Position numbers and translations under genes: made by a program
Source of the DNA: Pseudomonas sp.
GTDB lineage: Bacteria; Pseudomonadota; Gammaproteobacteria; Pseudomonadales; Pseudomonadaceae
DNA length: 9,152 nt
NCBI GenBank assembly: GCA_026398835.1
Contig: JAPLSD010000515.1
Span: forward strand, 1-9,152
Direction: 5' to 3'
Notes under the pieces: generated by a model
Told to the model about the DNA's origin: nothing
Seen by the model: the letters and a program-made list of their open reading frames with translations, nothing else
The model's database searches: none
Shown here: one piece after another, positions 1 through 7,035 of the stretch
Layout: every line of letters begins with the position of its first letter
Numbering within the stretch: position 1 is the stretch's first letter

Positions 1-106
1 CAGCCAGTTGCGGTGGCGACGGCATCATCTCTGCCGCCCAGGCAGCAGGTGTGATGATCAGCGGGACAAGCAGGCACAGGCGTTTGGCAAAGGTGGTGAT
101 GTTCAT
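1..106 (-). CDS. dacA: D-alanyl-D-alanine carboxypeptidase (PBP5/6 family), N-terminal 35 codons only
   Basis: Only the beginning of the gene is in the window; it continues past the left edge. The visible protein starts MNITTFAKRLCLLVPLIITP and continues to AAWAAEMMPSPPQLA. This is a signal peptide (K8/R9, then a hydrophobic core) with a likely cleavage site after AWA, followed by the start of the mature protein. I recognise it as the pseudomonad PBP5-type carboxypeptidase, called dacC in P. aeruginosa. The enzyme removes the terminal D-Ala from peptidoglycan pentapeptides on the periplasmic side of the inner membrane. The catalytic SxxK motif lies outside the window, so the call rests on the N-terminus and on its place next to rlpA. 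The ATG is preceded by GAGAG with a 4-nt spacer. It is 183 bp from the rlpA stop, behind hairpins, so it may have its own promoter or be controlled by readthrough. Confidence 0.8.
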   Translation of the reverse strand, partial: MNITTFAKRLCLLVPLIITPAAWAAEMMPSPPQLA

Positions 107-133
107 CCGTCTCTCGAAATTGCTAATGGAAAC

Positions 134-149
134 TTGCCCTCGCGGGCAA
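134..149 (-). repeat. Short inverted repeat in the dacA leader
   Basis: The arms TTGCCC (134-139) and GGGCAA (144-149) pair perfectly around a 4-nt loop. The repeat lies 27 bp upstream of the dacA start codon. On the minus strand it is followed by GTTTCC rather than a real T-run. It could be a weak terminator, a leader structure, or chance. Confidence 0.35.
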
Positions 150-158
150 AACTAATCT

Positions 159-179
159 GACAACCGGCCCCCGGTTGTC
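159..179 (-). terminator. Strong hairpin, probable terminator or attenuator after rlpA and before dacA
   Basis: A perfect 9-bp stem has arms GACAACCGG (159-167) and CCGGTTGTC (171-179) around a 3-nt loop. Read on the minus strand, the stem is followed by AGATTAGTTTTG, which is T-rich though interrupted. That fits an intrinsic terminator for the proA–rlpA transcript. It is only 52 bp before the dacA start, so it could also act as an attenuator on readthrough into dacA. No experimental support is visible. Confidence 0.45.
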
Positions 180-250
180 GCGTGTTCAGTTGCTGACTCT
201 ATGGCCCTTCGCCGGGCTTTTGTTCTTTGACGAACCAACAACCGGAACCC

Positions 251-268
251 GACCTCGCGAACGAGGTC
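251..268 (-). terminator. Hairpin 21 bp after the rlpA stop, possible terminator
   Basis: The 7-bp arms GACCTCG (251-257) and CGAGGTC (262-268) enclose a 4-nt loop that reads TTCG on the minus strand, a loop sequence often found in stable hairpins. Downstream on the minus strand is GGGTTCCGGTTGTTGGTT, which is T-rich but has no uninterrupted run. It is well placed to end or stabilise the rlpA mRNA. Confidence 0.4.
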
Positions 269-289
269 AGGCCCTCAATCTGATGTCAC

Positions 290-1300
290 TTATTCTGCAG
301 TTACCACGCTCGGCTGGCCCAGATTGGCCAATCGAACGCTATTTTGCACTTGCTGGATTTCACCCGGCGTGCCGATCGGCCCCAGGCGTACCCGATGTAG
401 CGTTTGTTGATTGCGCACGATCGAGCTGATGAAGACCGGGGCCTGCACCATCCCGCTCAGCTTCGACCTCAGCAGCTCTGCAGCGTCCGGGTTGGCGAAG
501 GCGCCCACCTGAAGATACTGGCCAGAGGCTTGTGCAGAAGCGTTTTTTTTTGCATCCATCTGTACAGGCACAACGGCCGCAGCGTGTTGCTGCGGTGGCG
601 GCGTCCACTGCTCGACCGTGCCGGCCGAAGCCGTCAGCATGGGAGCAGCGTTTTGCGCCACTTGCGGTTCGTTAAGCATCAACGGCGCCGGCCGGCCACG
701 CTGGGCCCACCACTCTTGCGGGTCAATGCCCTCGACCTTGACCCGCGCAGTGCCGATTTCGGCATAACCGAGCTTCTTGGCCGCCGCGTAGGACAAATCG
801 ATAATCCGGTCGGAGTAGAACGGCCCACGGTCGTTGACCCGCAGAATCACGCTCTTGTTGTTGTCCAGGTTGGTCACCCGGACATAACTCGGTAGTGGCA
901 GGGTCTTGTGCGCGGCACTCATGCCGTACAAGTCATAGACTTCGCCGTTGGCGGTGTTTTGACCGTGAAACTTGGTGCCATACCAGGATGCCGTGCCCGA
1001 AGCGACGTAGTTCTTCGACTCGCTCAACGGGAAGTAGTTTTTGCCCAATACCGTGTACGGGTTGGCCTTGTAGGGACCTTGGTGCAGGGTTGGGGTGGCG
1101 TCCGGGATCCGCGAGACGTCGACGTCCCACCACGGCGCACCGTCTTTGTGGGCGCGGTTGACATCCAGACCAGGCATTGCGCGAACGGCGGTCGATGATT
1201 TCTGTTGCGGCGCGCGGCTGGTCGAACAACTGACCATCAGCAGCGACAGCGCGGCGAAAGCCATCAGCCTCAGGGGTTTATGAATCGGCATTGCCCGCAT
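290..1300 (-). CDS. rlpA: RlpA, lipoprotein lytic transglycosylase with SPOR domain
   Basis: The 336-residue outer-membrane lipoprotein cleaves glycan strands lacking stem peptides and, in P. aeruginosa, helps daughter cells separate. The N-terminus is a lipoprotein signal with a hydrophobic core and lipobox LMVSC, giving C25 as the lipidated cysteine. A double-psi beta-barrel domain spans about residues 99-195. It carries E120, H131 and D157, the same numbers as the residues reported as important in P. aeruginosa RlpA, which supports the start chosen here. A variable Pro/Gln/Ala-rich linker (about 200-258) leads to a C-terminal SPOR domain (about 260-333, beginning GQYLQVGAF), which binds denuded septal peptidoglycan. 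The ATG overlaps the mltB stop as TAATG, sharing one base, with GGGGCG 7 nt upstream. An in-frame ATG three codons later is possible but has a poorer ribosome site. It is the last gene of the proA-led run. Confidence 0.96.
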   Translation of the reverse strand: MRAMPIHKPLRLMAFAALSLLMVSCSTSRAPQQKSSTAVRAMPGLDVNRAHKDGAPWWDVDVSRIPDATPTLHQGPYKANPYTVLGKNYFPLSESKNYVASGTASWYGTKFHGQNTANGEVYDLYGMSAAHKTLPLPSYVRVTNLDNNKSVILRVNDRGPFYSDRIIDLSYAAAKKLGYAEIGTARVKVEGIDPQEWWAQRGRPAPLMLNEPQVAQNAAPMLTASAGTVEQWTPPPQQHAAAVVPVQMDAKKNASAQASGQYLQVGAFANPDAAELLRSKLSGMVQAPVFISSIVRNQQTLHRVRLGPIGTPGEIQQVQNSVRLANLGQPSVVTAE

Positions 1301-2310
1301 TACTTGACGCCCCGTGCTTGGACCAGCAAATCAGACAGTTGATGCACGGCCATGGCGTACATCACGCTGCGGTTATAGCGCGTGATCGCGTAAAAATTAT
1401 TCAAACCCATCCAGTATTCTGGACCATTATCGCCGTCCAGGCGAAAAGCCGTGACCGGCATATCATCGCGCAGCGCATCATGACTCGACCAGCCCAGCGC
1501 CCGCAACTCCCCGACCGTTTTGACCGGCTCGATTCCCGGGGTCAAACCCTCATCGACCTGATCGCCACGCACCGTGGCCTGGCTGACCACCTGCTCGCCG
1601 GCCACCCAGCCGTGACGCTTGAAGTAGCTGGCGACACTGCCAATGGCGTCGTCCGGATCGGTCCAGATATTGATGTGGCCGTCACCGTCGAAGTCCACAG
1701 CATAGGCGCGAAAGCTACTCGGCATGAACTGCGGCAAGCCCATGGCGCCGGCATAAGAACCCTTGAGGGTCAGCGGATCGACCTGCTCTTCACGGGCCAG
1801 CAGCAGGAACTCACGCAGTTCTTTGCGGAAAAATTCGGCGCGCGGCGGGTAGTCGAAGCTCAGGGTCGACAATGCATCGATCACCCGATAGCTGCCGGTG
1901 TTGCGGCCGAAGAAGGTTTCAATGCCGATGATCGACACGATGACTTGCGCCGGAACCCCATATTCCTGTTCGGCGCGGGCCAGAACGGCCTCGTGCTGAC
2001 GCCAGAAATCCACACCGCGAGCGATGCGCGCGTCGGTGATGAACATCGGGCGGTATTCTTTCCATTGCTTGACCCGCTCGGCAGGTTTGGAAATCGCGTC
2101 GAGAATCGATTGTTTGCGCTCGGCTTCGCGGAACACGCCCATCAGCTGTTCCCCGGCGAAACCGTAGTCTCGGGTCATTTCACCCACGAATTCGGCTACT
2201 TGCGGCGAGCCTTCATAATCACCGGCCAGCGCTTCCTGTGCCGCGCCAAGGATGCCTACCAGGCCGACCCACGGAGCGTATCGAGCAGCCCAGCCACGCA
2301 TTACTTGCAT
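1300..2310 (-). CDS. mltB: Lytic murein transglycosylase B, soluble (SltB1-like)
   Basis: This periplasmic enzyme cuts the MurNAc–GlcNAc bond and leaves 1,6-anhydro-MurNAc ends. From the chosen ATG it has 336 residues. The N-terminus is an ordinary signal peptide ending ALA|GD with no cysteine, so it lacks the lipobox of E. coli MltB. That matches the soluble P. aeruginosa counterpart SltB1. The catalytic glutamate lies in SIIGIETFFGRNTG, at residue 131. GAMGLPQFMPSSFRAYAV follows, then the calcium-binding EF-hand-like loop DFDGDGHINIW at about 206-216, and near the end the conserved ITRYNRSVMYAMAV. Start choice: the open frame extends 12 codons further, to 2346 inside rodA, but AAGGTG at 2320-2325 sits 9 nt before the ATG at 2310. 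An ATG at 2301 is a weaker alternative. It starts 17 bp after the rodA stop and its TAA overlaps the rlpA ATG, so coupled translation with rlpA is likely. Confidence 0.95.
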   Translation of the reverse strand: MQVMRGWAARYAPWVGLVGILGAAQEALAGDYEGSPQVAEFVGEMTRDYGFAGEQLMGVFREAERKQSILDAISKPAERVKQWKEYRPMFITDARIARGVDFWRQHEAVLARAEQEYGVPAQVIVSIIGIETFFGRNTGSYRVIDALSTLSFDYPPRAEFFRKELREFLLLAREEQVDPLTLKGSYAGAMGLPQFMPSSFRAYAVDFDGDGHINIWTDPDDAIGSVASYFKRHGWVAGEQVVSQATVRGDQVDEGLTPGIEPVKTVGELRALGWSSHDALRDDMPVTAFRLDGDNGPEYWMGLNNFYAITRYNRSVMYAMAVHQLSDLLVQARGVK

Positions 2311-2319
2311 TGAAATCTT

Positions 2320-2325
2320 CACCTT
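2320..2325 (-). promoter_or_regulatory. Shine-Dalgarno AAGGTG that decides the mltB start
   Basis: AAGGTG on the minus strand lies 9 nt before the ATG at 2310 and just after the rodA stop. The longer reading frame to 2346 has no comparable site, which favours the 336-residue protein. Confidence 0.65.
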
Positions 2326-2327
2326 AT

Positions 2328-3431
2328 TCAAACCTGAGCGATCCACTTACGATGGGTATGGATCGACATCAAAACCCCAAACGCTGACAGCAGCGTCACC
2401 AGCGAAGTTCCGCCATAGCTAATGAACGGCAAGGGCACCCCCACTACCGGCAACAGGCCACTGACCATACCGATGTTGACGAAAACGTAAACAAAAAACG
2501 TCATGGTCAGGCTGCCGGCGAGCAATTTGCCGAACAATGTCTGCGCCTGGGCGGTAATCACCAGTCCACGACCGATCAACAGCAAGTAAATCAACAACAA
2601 CGCACAGATGCCCACCAGCCCGAATTCTTCGCCCAGGACCGCGATGATGAAGTCGGTGTGGCTTTCCGGCAAAAAGTCCAGATGGGACTGGGTGCCAAGT
2701 AACCAGCCTTTACCGAACACCCCGCCCGAGCCAATGGCGGCCTTGGACTGAATGATGTTCCAGCCGGTGCCGAGCGGGTCGCTCTCCGGATCGAGGAAGG
2801 TCAAAATCCGCTGCTTCTGGTAGTCATGCATGATGAAGAACCACATGGCGACCGCCACGGGAACGGCAGCGGCGATCACGCTGAGGATCCAGCGCCAGCG
2901 CAGGCCACCCATAAACAGCACGAACGCGCCGCCCGCGAGAATCAGCAACGAGGTCCCTAGGTCGGGCTGGCGCACGATCAGGATGAACGGAATCCCGATC
3001 AGCATCAGACTGATCCCCACATGCTTGAGCTGCGGTGGCAAGGTGCGCTTGGCCAGGTACCAGGCGATGGTTGCCGGCATGATGATCTTCATGAATTCCG
3101 AGGGCTGGAAGCGGATCACCCCGGGAATGTTGATCCAGCGCGTGGCGCCCATGGCGTTGTGCCCCATGACGTCCACCACCACCAACAGCACCACGCCCAG
3201 CACATAGGCCAGTGGTACCCAGCGCGCCATGAAACGGGGTTCGAGCTGAGCGATGACGACCATCGACACCAGGCCGATACCAAAAGAGGTGGCCTGTTTG
3301 ATCAGCAGATCCCAGCTCTTGCCGCTGGCCGAATACAACACGAACAGGCTACCCGCCGCGAGTGTCAGCAGCAGGATCAGCAATGGGCCATCAATGTGCA
3401 TGCGCTGCAACAGTGTCGCGCGGCGACGCAT
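2328..3431 (-). CDS. rodA: RodA, SEDS-family peptidoglycan glycosyltransferase of the elongasome
   Basis: RodA polymerises lipid II into glycan strands in the inner membrane, together with PBP2 encoded just upstream. From the ATG at 3431 it has 367 residues, close to the 370 of E. coli RodA. It is highly hydrophobic with about ten membrane segments, beginning DGPLLILLLTLAAGSLFVLY. Family marks include GATRWINIPG, FQPSEFMKI, QPDLGTSLLI, the extracellular loop QSHLDFLPESHTDFIIAVLG, whose aspartate (residue 260) corresponds to the essential D262 of E. coli RodA, and the C-terminal LPVVGVPLPFISYGGTSL. Start: GAGG lies 5 nt before this ATG. A GTG at 3473, preceded by GGAGG (3483-3487) 9 nt away, would add 14 residues and overlap the mrdA end by 11 bp. 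Both are plausible; I chose the ATG on family length. The frame open to 3548 overlaps mrdA deeply and is rejected. Confidence 0.95.
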   Translation of the reverse strand: MRRRATLLQRMHIDGPLLILLLTLAAGSLFVLYSASGKSWDLLIKQATSFGIGLVSMVVIAQLEPRFMARWVPLAYVLGVVLLVVVDVMGHNAMGATRWINIPGVIRFQPSEFMKIIMPATIAWYLAKRTLPPQLKHVGISLMLIGIPFILIVRQPDLGTSLLILAGGAFVLFMGGLRWRWILSVIAAAVPVAVAMWFFIMHDYQKQRILTFLDPESDPLGTGWNIIQSKAAIGSGGVFGKGWLLGTQSHLDFLPESHTDFIIAVLGEEFGLVGICALLLIYLLLIGRGLVITAQAQTLFGKLLAGSLTMTFFVYVFVNIGMVSGLLPVVGVPLPFISYGGTSLVTLLSAFGVLMSIHTHRKWIAQV

Positions 3432-3462
3432 CACATCCTCACTGGAGAGGATGCGATCAAAA

Positions 3463-5358
3463 TTACTCTTCACGGGCCGTAGCCTCCGCGCTGATAGGGC
3501 TGGCGAACTCAGGCTTGAGCTGGCCGTTCTGGCCCAATAGCCAGGCATCCATCACCTGACGCACTACTGGTGCGGCGACGCCGGAGCCGGACTCGCCGTT
3601 CTCGACCATGACCGCCACTGTGATTTTTGGGTTATCGGCCGGAGCAAAACCGACGAACAAGGCGTGGTCACGGTGACGCTCCTGAACCTTGGAACGGTCG
3701 TACTTCTCCCCCTGCTTGATCGCCACGACCTGGGCTGTACCGCTTTTGCCGGCAATCCGGTATGGCGAGCCGATGGCCGCCTTGCGCGCGGTGCCCCGGG
3801 CCCCGTGCATTACCTGCTGCATGCCGTGATTGACCTTCATCCAATCGGACGGATCGCGCAGGATGATATCCGCCATCGGGTTCGCATCGAGCGGTTTCTC
3901 ACCTTCAATGGTTTTCGCCAGATGCGGGCGATTCCACTTGCCCTTGTTGGCCACCAACGCAGTGGCCTGGGCCAATTGCAATGGCGTCGACTGCATGTAG
4001 CCCTGGCCGATCCCCAAAATCAGCGTCTCGCCCGGGAACCAGGCCTGGCGACGAGTCGCCCGCTTCCATTCACGCGTCGGCATCAGCCCCGGCGACTCTT
4101 CGAACATATCCAGCGAGACCTTCTGGCCGATGCCGAACTTGCCCAGGTACGCCGACAGCCGATCGATCCCCAGCTTATGCGCCAGGTCATAGAAGTAGGT
4201 GTCGTTGGACCGCATGATTGCCGTGTCCAGATCCACATAACCGTCGCCGGTACGGTTCCAGTTGCGGTATTTGTGATCATAGTTGGGCAGTTGGTAGTAA
4301 CCGGGATCGAACACACGGCTCGAGGCGGTCACCACCCCGGAGTCCAGCCCGGCAATCGCCACGGCCGGTTTGATCGTCGAACCCGGCGGATACAGACCAC
4401 GCAAGACCCGGTTGAACAGAGGGCGATCGATGGAGTCACGCAACTCGGCATAAGCCTTGAAGCTGATGCCGGTGACGAACAGGTTCGGGTCGAAACTCGG
4501 CTGACTGACCATCGCCAGAACCTCGCCGGTGTTTGGGTCCAGTGCCACCACCGCGCCGCGTCGGCCACCCAGCGCAAGCTCGGCAGCTTCCTGCAATTTG
4601 ATGTCCAGGCTCAGGACGATGTCCTTGCCGGGAACCGGATCAGTATGCTTGAGCACCCGCAGCACGCGGCCCCGGGCGTTGGTCTCGACTTCTTCGTAAC
4701 CCACCTGACCGTGCAACTCCGGCTCGTAGAAGCGCTCGATGCCGGTTTTGCCGATTTGATGGGTGCCGCTGTAACCCACCGGATCCAGAGTCTTGAGCTC
4801 TTTCTCGTTGATCCGCCCCATGTACCCCACCGAGTGCGCGAAATGCGCCCCCTGCGGGTAGTGACGCACAAGTTGCGCGACTACTTCCACCCCCGGCAAG
4901 CGGAACTGGTTAACGGCGATCCGGGCGATTTGCTCTTCAGTCAGCTCGAACAGGATCGGCACCGGCTCGAACGGCCGTCGCCCCTGCCGCATGCGTTTTT
5001 CGAAGATCACCCGGTCTTCCGGTGTCAGCTGCAAAACCTCGACGATCACATCGAGCACTTGCTGCCAGTCCCCGGAACGCTCCCGGGTCATGCTCAGGCT
5101 GAAGCTGGGCCGGTTATCGGCTACCACCACGCCATTACGGTCGAAGATCAGCCCGCGAGTCGGCGGAATCGGCTGCACATGAACGCGGTTGTTCTCCGAC
5201 AGCGTGGAGTGATACTCGTACTGGACCACCTGAAGGAAATACAACCGCGCGATCAGTACCCCAATCAGGAACACCACCGCTATTGCACCGAACACGACCC
5301 GGCCACGCACCAGACGGGCGTCTTTCTCGTGGTCCTTGATGCGGATCGGTTGGGACAT
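3463..5358 (-). CDS. mrdA: Penicillin-binding protein 2, elongasome transpeptidase
   Basis: PBP2 is the class B transpeptidase that cross-links new strands made by RodA, and is a target of mecillinam-type beta-lactams. The 631-residue protein starts MSQPIRIKDHEKDARLVRGR and has one membrane anchor at about 21-45. The dimerisation/pedestal region follows, with PIPPTRGLIFDRNGVVVADN at about 64-82 as its conserved entry. The C-terminal transpeptidase domain carries all three active-site motifs: S327-T-I-K330 in YPPGSTIKPAVA, S384-N-D386, and K538-S-G-T541. S327 is also the catalytic serine number in P. aeruginosa PBP2. No key residue is missing. It starts 13 bp after the rlmH stop. I see no Shine-Dalgarno in the preceding CATCGCGCCCTAA, so translation may depend on ribosomes finishing rlmH. 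Its stop at 3463 lies 31 bp before the chosen rodA ATG. Confidence 0.97.
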   Translation of the reverse strand: MSQPIRIKDHEKDARLVRGRVVFGAIAVVFLIGVLIARLYFLQVVQYEYHSTLSENNRVHVQPIPPTRGLIFDRNGVVVADNRPSFSLSMTRERSGDWQQVLDVIVEVLQLTPEDRVIFEKRMRQGRRPFEPVPILFELTEEQIARIAVNQFRLPGVEVVAQLVRHYPQGAHFAHSVGYMGRINEKELKTLDPVGYSGTHQIGKTGIERFYEPELHGQVGYEEVETNARGRVLRVLKHTDPVPGKDIVLSLDIKLQEAAELALGGRRGAVVALDPNTGEVLAMVSQPSFDPNLFVTGISFKAYAELRDSIDRPLFNRVLRGLYPPGSTIKPAVAIAGLDSGVVTASSRVFDPGYYQLPNYDHKYRNWNRTGDGYVDLDTAIMRSNDTYFYDLAHKLGIDRLSAYLGKFGIGQKVSLDMFEESPGLMPTREWKRATRRQAWFPGETLILGIGQGYMQSTPLQLAQATALVANKGKWNRPHLAKTIEGEKPLDANPMADIILRDPSDWMKVNHGMQQVMHGARGTARKAAIGSPYRIAGKSGTAQVVAIKQGEKYDRSKVQERHRDHALFVGFAPADNPKITVAVMVENGESGSGVAAPVVRQVMDAWLLGQNGQLKPEFASPISAEATAREE

Positions 5359-5371
5359 TTAGGGCGCGATG

Positions 5372-5839
5372 CTATTTGTGATAAGGGTGCCCGGACAGAA
5401 CTGTCCAGGCGCGATACAGCTGTTCACCGATCAGAATCCGCACCAGAGGATGCGGCAACGTCAGGGGCGACAGCGACCAGCGCTGATCGGCCCGCGCGCA
5501 CACTTCCGGCGCCAGCCCCTCGGGGCCGCCGACCATAAAATTCACCGTGCGCGAATCCAGCCGCCAGCGATCCAGTTCGACCGCCAGTTGCTCGGTACTC
5601 CAGGGCTTACCGTGCACTTCGAGCGTGACAATCCGCTCATTCGGGCCAACCTTGGCCAGCATGGCTTCGCCTTCCTGACGGATGAAGCGTGCCACGTCAG
5701 CGTTCTTGCCACGGGTGTTGAGCGGTATTTCCACCAGTTCCAGCGCCAGCTCGGATGGCAGACGCTTGGCATATTCATGCCAGCCTTCTTCCACCCACTT
5801 GGGCATGCGAGAACCGACGGCGATCAGACGCAGTCGCAC
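5372..5839 (-). CDS. rlmH: 23S rRNA (pseudouridine1915-N3)-methyltransferase RlmH
   Basis: RlmH methylates pseudouridine 1915 in helix 69 of 23S rRNA, using S-adenosylmethionine, on assembled 70S ribosomes. At 155 residues it has the family's usual size. It is a SPOUT methyltransferase with the cofactor-binding knot visible as FMVGGPEG (about 101-108), then [20 protein letters not shown] (126-145), and the conserved C-terminus HPYHK. The start codon is GTG, with AAGGGA (5845-5850) 5 nt upstream overlapping the rsfS stop; the gap to rsfS is 9 bp. The next gene, mrdA, follows after 13 bp. The pairing of rlmH with rsfS and with pbp2/rodA is conserved across many gammaproteobacteria, so an operon is likely. 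Confidence 0.97.
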   Translation of the reverse strand: MRLRLIAVGSRMPKWVEEGWHEYAKRLPSELALELVEIPLNTRGKNADVARFIRQEGEAMLAKVGPNERIVTLEVHGKPWSTEQLAVELDRWRLDSRTVNFMVGGPEGLAPEVCARADQRWSLSPLTLPHPLVRILIGEQLYRAWTVLSGHPYHK

Positions 5840-5848
5840 AGCGGTCCC

Positions 5849-6274
5849 TTATTCCTGGTCGCGGTTGAGCTTGATGAAGTGCTCGTGGGAGTTTTCCGGG
5901 CTGTGGTGAGCAGCGTTCAGAGCACGGCTCTGTTCAGCGCCAGACCACAGACGCTCCAGGTCGTAGAACTGACGGGCAGAGGCGGTCATCATGTGAACGA
6001 TGGCGATGTCCAGGTCGAGCAGCACCCAGTCGCTGTTGCCTTTGCCTTCTTCGCCCAACGGCTTGAGGCCTTGTTTCTTCACTTCTTCGCGAACCTTGTC
6101 GAGCATCGCGTTGATCTGGCGAGAAGAGGTACCGGTCGCGATGATCATGTAATCGGTGATGCTGTGCTTGTCGCGCACATCGATTACGTGGATATCGACC
6201 GCTTTGACGTCTTCCAGCGCCGCGACTGTCAGCTTGACTACTTCTTCGCCGCTAATTTGTACTTTGTTCGTCAT
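5849..6274 (-). CDS. rsfS: Ribosomal silencing factor RsfS (DUF143), with a long C-terminal tail
   Basis: RsfS binds ribosomal protein L14 (uL14) and blocks joining of the subunits when nutrients are short. The conserved domain covers about residues 5-112. It shows DVRDKHSITDYMIIATGTSSRQ (33-54, with the ITDY and TGTS marks), EGKGNSDWVLLDL (76-88), and VHMMTASARQFYDLERLW (93-110). The protein has 141 residues, longer than the 105 of E. coli RsfS. The extra part is a tail of about 30 residues after the DLERLW block, with several histidines (AAHHSPENSHEHF) and charged residues; I assign it no function. The ATG is preceded by CGAGTTTTAT, a weak ribosome site. It is 70 bp downstream of nadD and 9 bp upstream of rlmH. 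Confidence 0.95.
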   Translation of the reverse strand: MTNKVQISGEEVVKLTVAALEDVKAVDIHVIDVRDKHSITDYMIIATGTSSRQINAMLDKVREEVKKQGLKPLGEEGKGNSDWVLLDLDIAIVHMMTASARQFYDLERLWSGAEQSRALNAAHHSPENSHEHFIKLNRDQE

Positions 6275-6344
6275 ATAAAACTCGTTCAGCTCGTATGTTC
6301 GGGCGTTTCAATACACGTTGATTCGTGCCTTGAAGCGCGCCTTT
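6275..6344 (-). other. nadD–rsfS spacer, 70 bp
   Basis: This is the largest gap inside the gene run; in E. coli cobC lies at the equivalent place. No gene, terminator or clear hairpin is visible. A TTGAAA at 6306-6311 (minus strand) resembles a -35 box, but no acceptable -10 lies 16-18 bp after it, so I do not call a promoter. Confidence 0.4.
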
Positions 6345-7034
6345 TCAGTTCGACGCACGGTACAGCCCGTGCGCATCGATGTAGGCCAGGACCGCGTCAG
6401 GCACCAGGAAACGTACCGACTTACCGCTGGCCAGCAGTTGACGGATCTGGGTGGCGGATACCGCAAGCGGCGTCTGCCAGACGAATGCAATGTGTCCGCT
6501 CGGCCCCTCGAGGGCCAGCGGGTCGCTCACCGAGCGCGCTGCCAGCAGGTTGCGCAAGGCATCCGGCGGTTCGCTGTCGGCATCCGGGCGTTGCAGCACC
6601 AGGATGTGGCAATGCTGGAGCAACTCTTCCCAGCGGTGCCAAGTGGGCAGGCCGCAAAATGCGTCCCAGCCCAAAAGTAGAAATAACTGGTCATCAGCGG
6701 CCAACTCGGCCCGCATCAGTTCCAGGGTGTCGATCGTGTAGGACGGTTTGTCCCGTTGCAGCTCGCGAGCGTCCACCACCAACGGCGCAACGCCCGCCAC
6801 CGCACATTCGACCATCGCCAGACGGTCGACGGCCGAAACCTGCGGCGCATCCCGATGCGGTGGCCTGGCACTGGGTGTCAGACGCAGCTCATCGAGCGCC
6901 AGCGATTCGGCCACCTCCAGCGCACTTCGCAAATGGCCGATGTGCACCGGATCGAAGGTTCCGCCCAGCACGCCAATGCGTCTAGGCTGGGGTTCGCTTG
7001 GGGTCACGGCAGCTGACTGGCGTTTATCGGCCAA
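6345..7034 (-). CDS. nadD: Nicotinate-nucleotide adenylyltransferase NadD
   Basis: NadD adenylylates nicotinate mononucleotide with ATP to give deamido-NAD, the shared step of NAD synthesis. It has the nucleotidyltransferase fold marks: [16 protein letters not shown] near the N-terminus, with the HxGH motif HIGH at 31-34, and the C-terminal SATQIR motif at 193-198 followed by [35 protein letters not shown] is also typical. Start: the open frame reaches a GTG at 7070 and an ATG at 7067, both inside proA, but residues before the QPRRIG block are not conserved in the family. A TTG at 7034, one base after the proA stop, has AGGAG (7045-7049) 10 nt upstream and gives 229 residues, a normal length for pseudomonads. 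I prefer it. A GTG nine codons later is a poorer option. The gene is certain; the exact start is not. Confidence 0.94.
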   Translation of the reverse strand: MADKRQSAAVTPSEPQPRRIGVLGGTFDPVHIGHLRSALEVAESLALDELRLTPSARPPHRDAPQVSAVDRLAMVECAVAGVAPLVVDARELQRDKPSYTIDTLELMRAELAADDQLFLLLGWDAFCGLPTWHRWEELLQHCHILVLQRPDADSEPPDALRNLLAARSVSDPLALEGPSGHIAFVWQTPLAVSATQIRQLLASGKSVRFLVPDAVLAYIDAHGLYRASN

Positions 7035-7035
7035 G

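Larger units (their letters stand above)
107..289. other. rlpA–dacA intergenic spacer with three inverted repeats
   Basis: This 183-bp stretch has no convincing gene; an 84-codon plus-strand reading frame crossing it runs into rlpA antisense and resembles nothing. It holds three hairpins, at 134-149, 159-179 and 251-268. The octamer ACAACCGG occurs at 160-167 and again at 238-245, and its complement lies at 171-178, so the middle hairpin could be replaced by a longer-range pairing. I see no promoter with both a good -35 and a good -10 for dacA. On the plus strand GCCC/GGGC (204-207 and 214-217) is followed by a T-rich stretch, but the stem is only 4 bp and no plus-strand gene lies upstream. 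Confidence 0.6.

Noticed and set aside
204..227. A possible plus-strand terminator (GCCC/GGGC followed by a T-rich stretch)
   Set aside because: The stem is only 4 bp with a 6-nt loop, and no plus-strand gene or promoter lies upstream for it to serve.
1291..2313. A 340-codon plus-strand frame opposite mltB
   Set aside because: Its extent almost exactly mirrors mltB, as expected for a shadow frame; MltB itself carries the catalytic glutamate and EF-hand-like loop.
3664..5538. A 624-codon open frame on the plus strand, antisense to mrdA and rlmH
   Set aside because: It is the shadow of a GC-rich coding strand whose codon bias removes stops from the opposite frame. mrdA on the minus strand has every PBP2 motif, while the plus-strand product resembles no family I know.
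5369..6985. A 538-codon plus-strand frame crossing rlmH, rsfS and most of nadD
   Set aside because: It spans three well-supported minus-strand genes and the gap between nadD and rsfS. Its composition (Arg/Pro/Ala-rich toward the end) is typical of a reverse-frame shadow.
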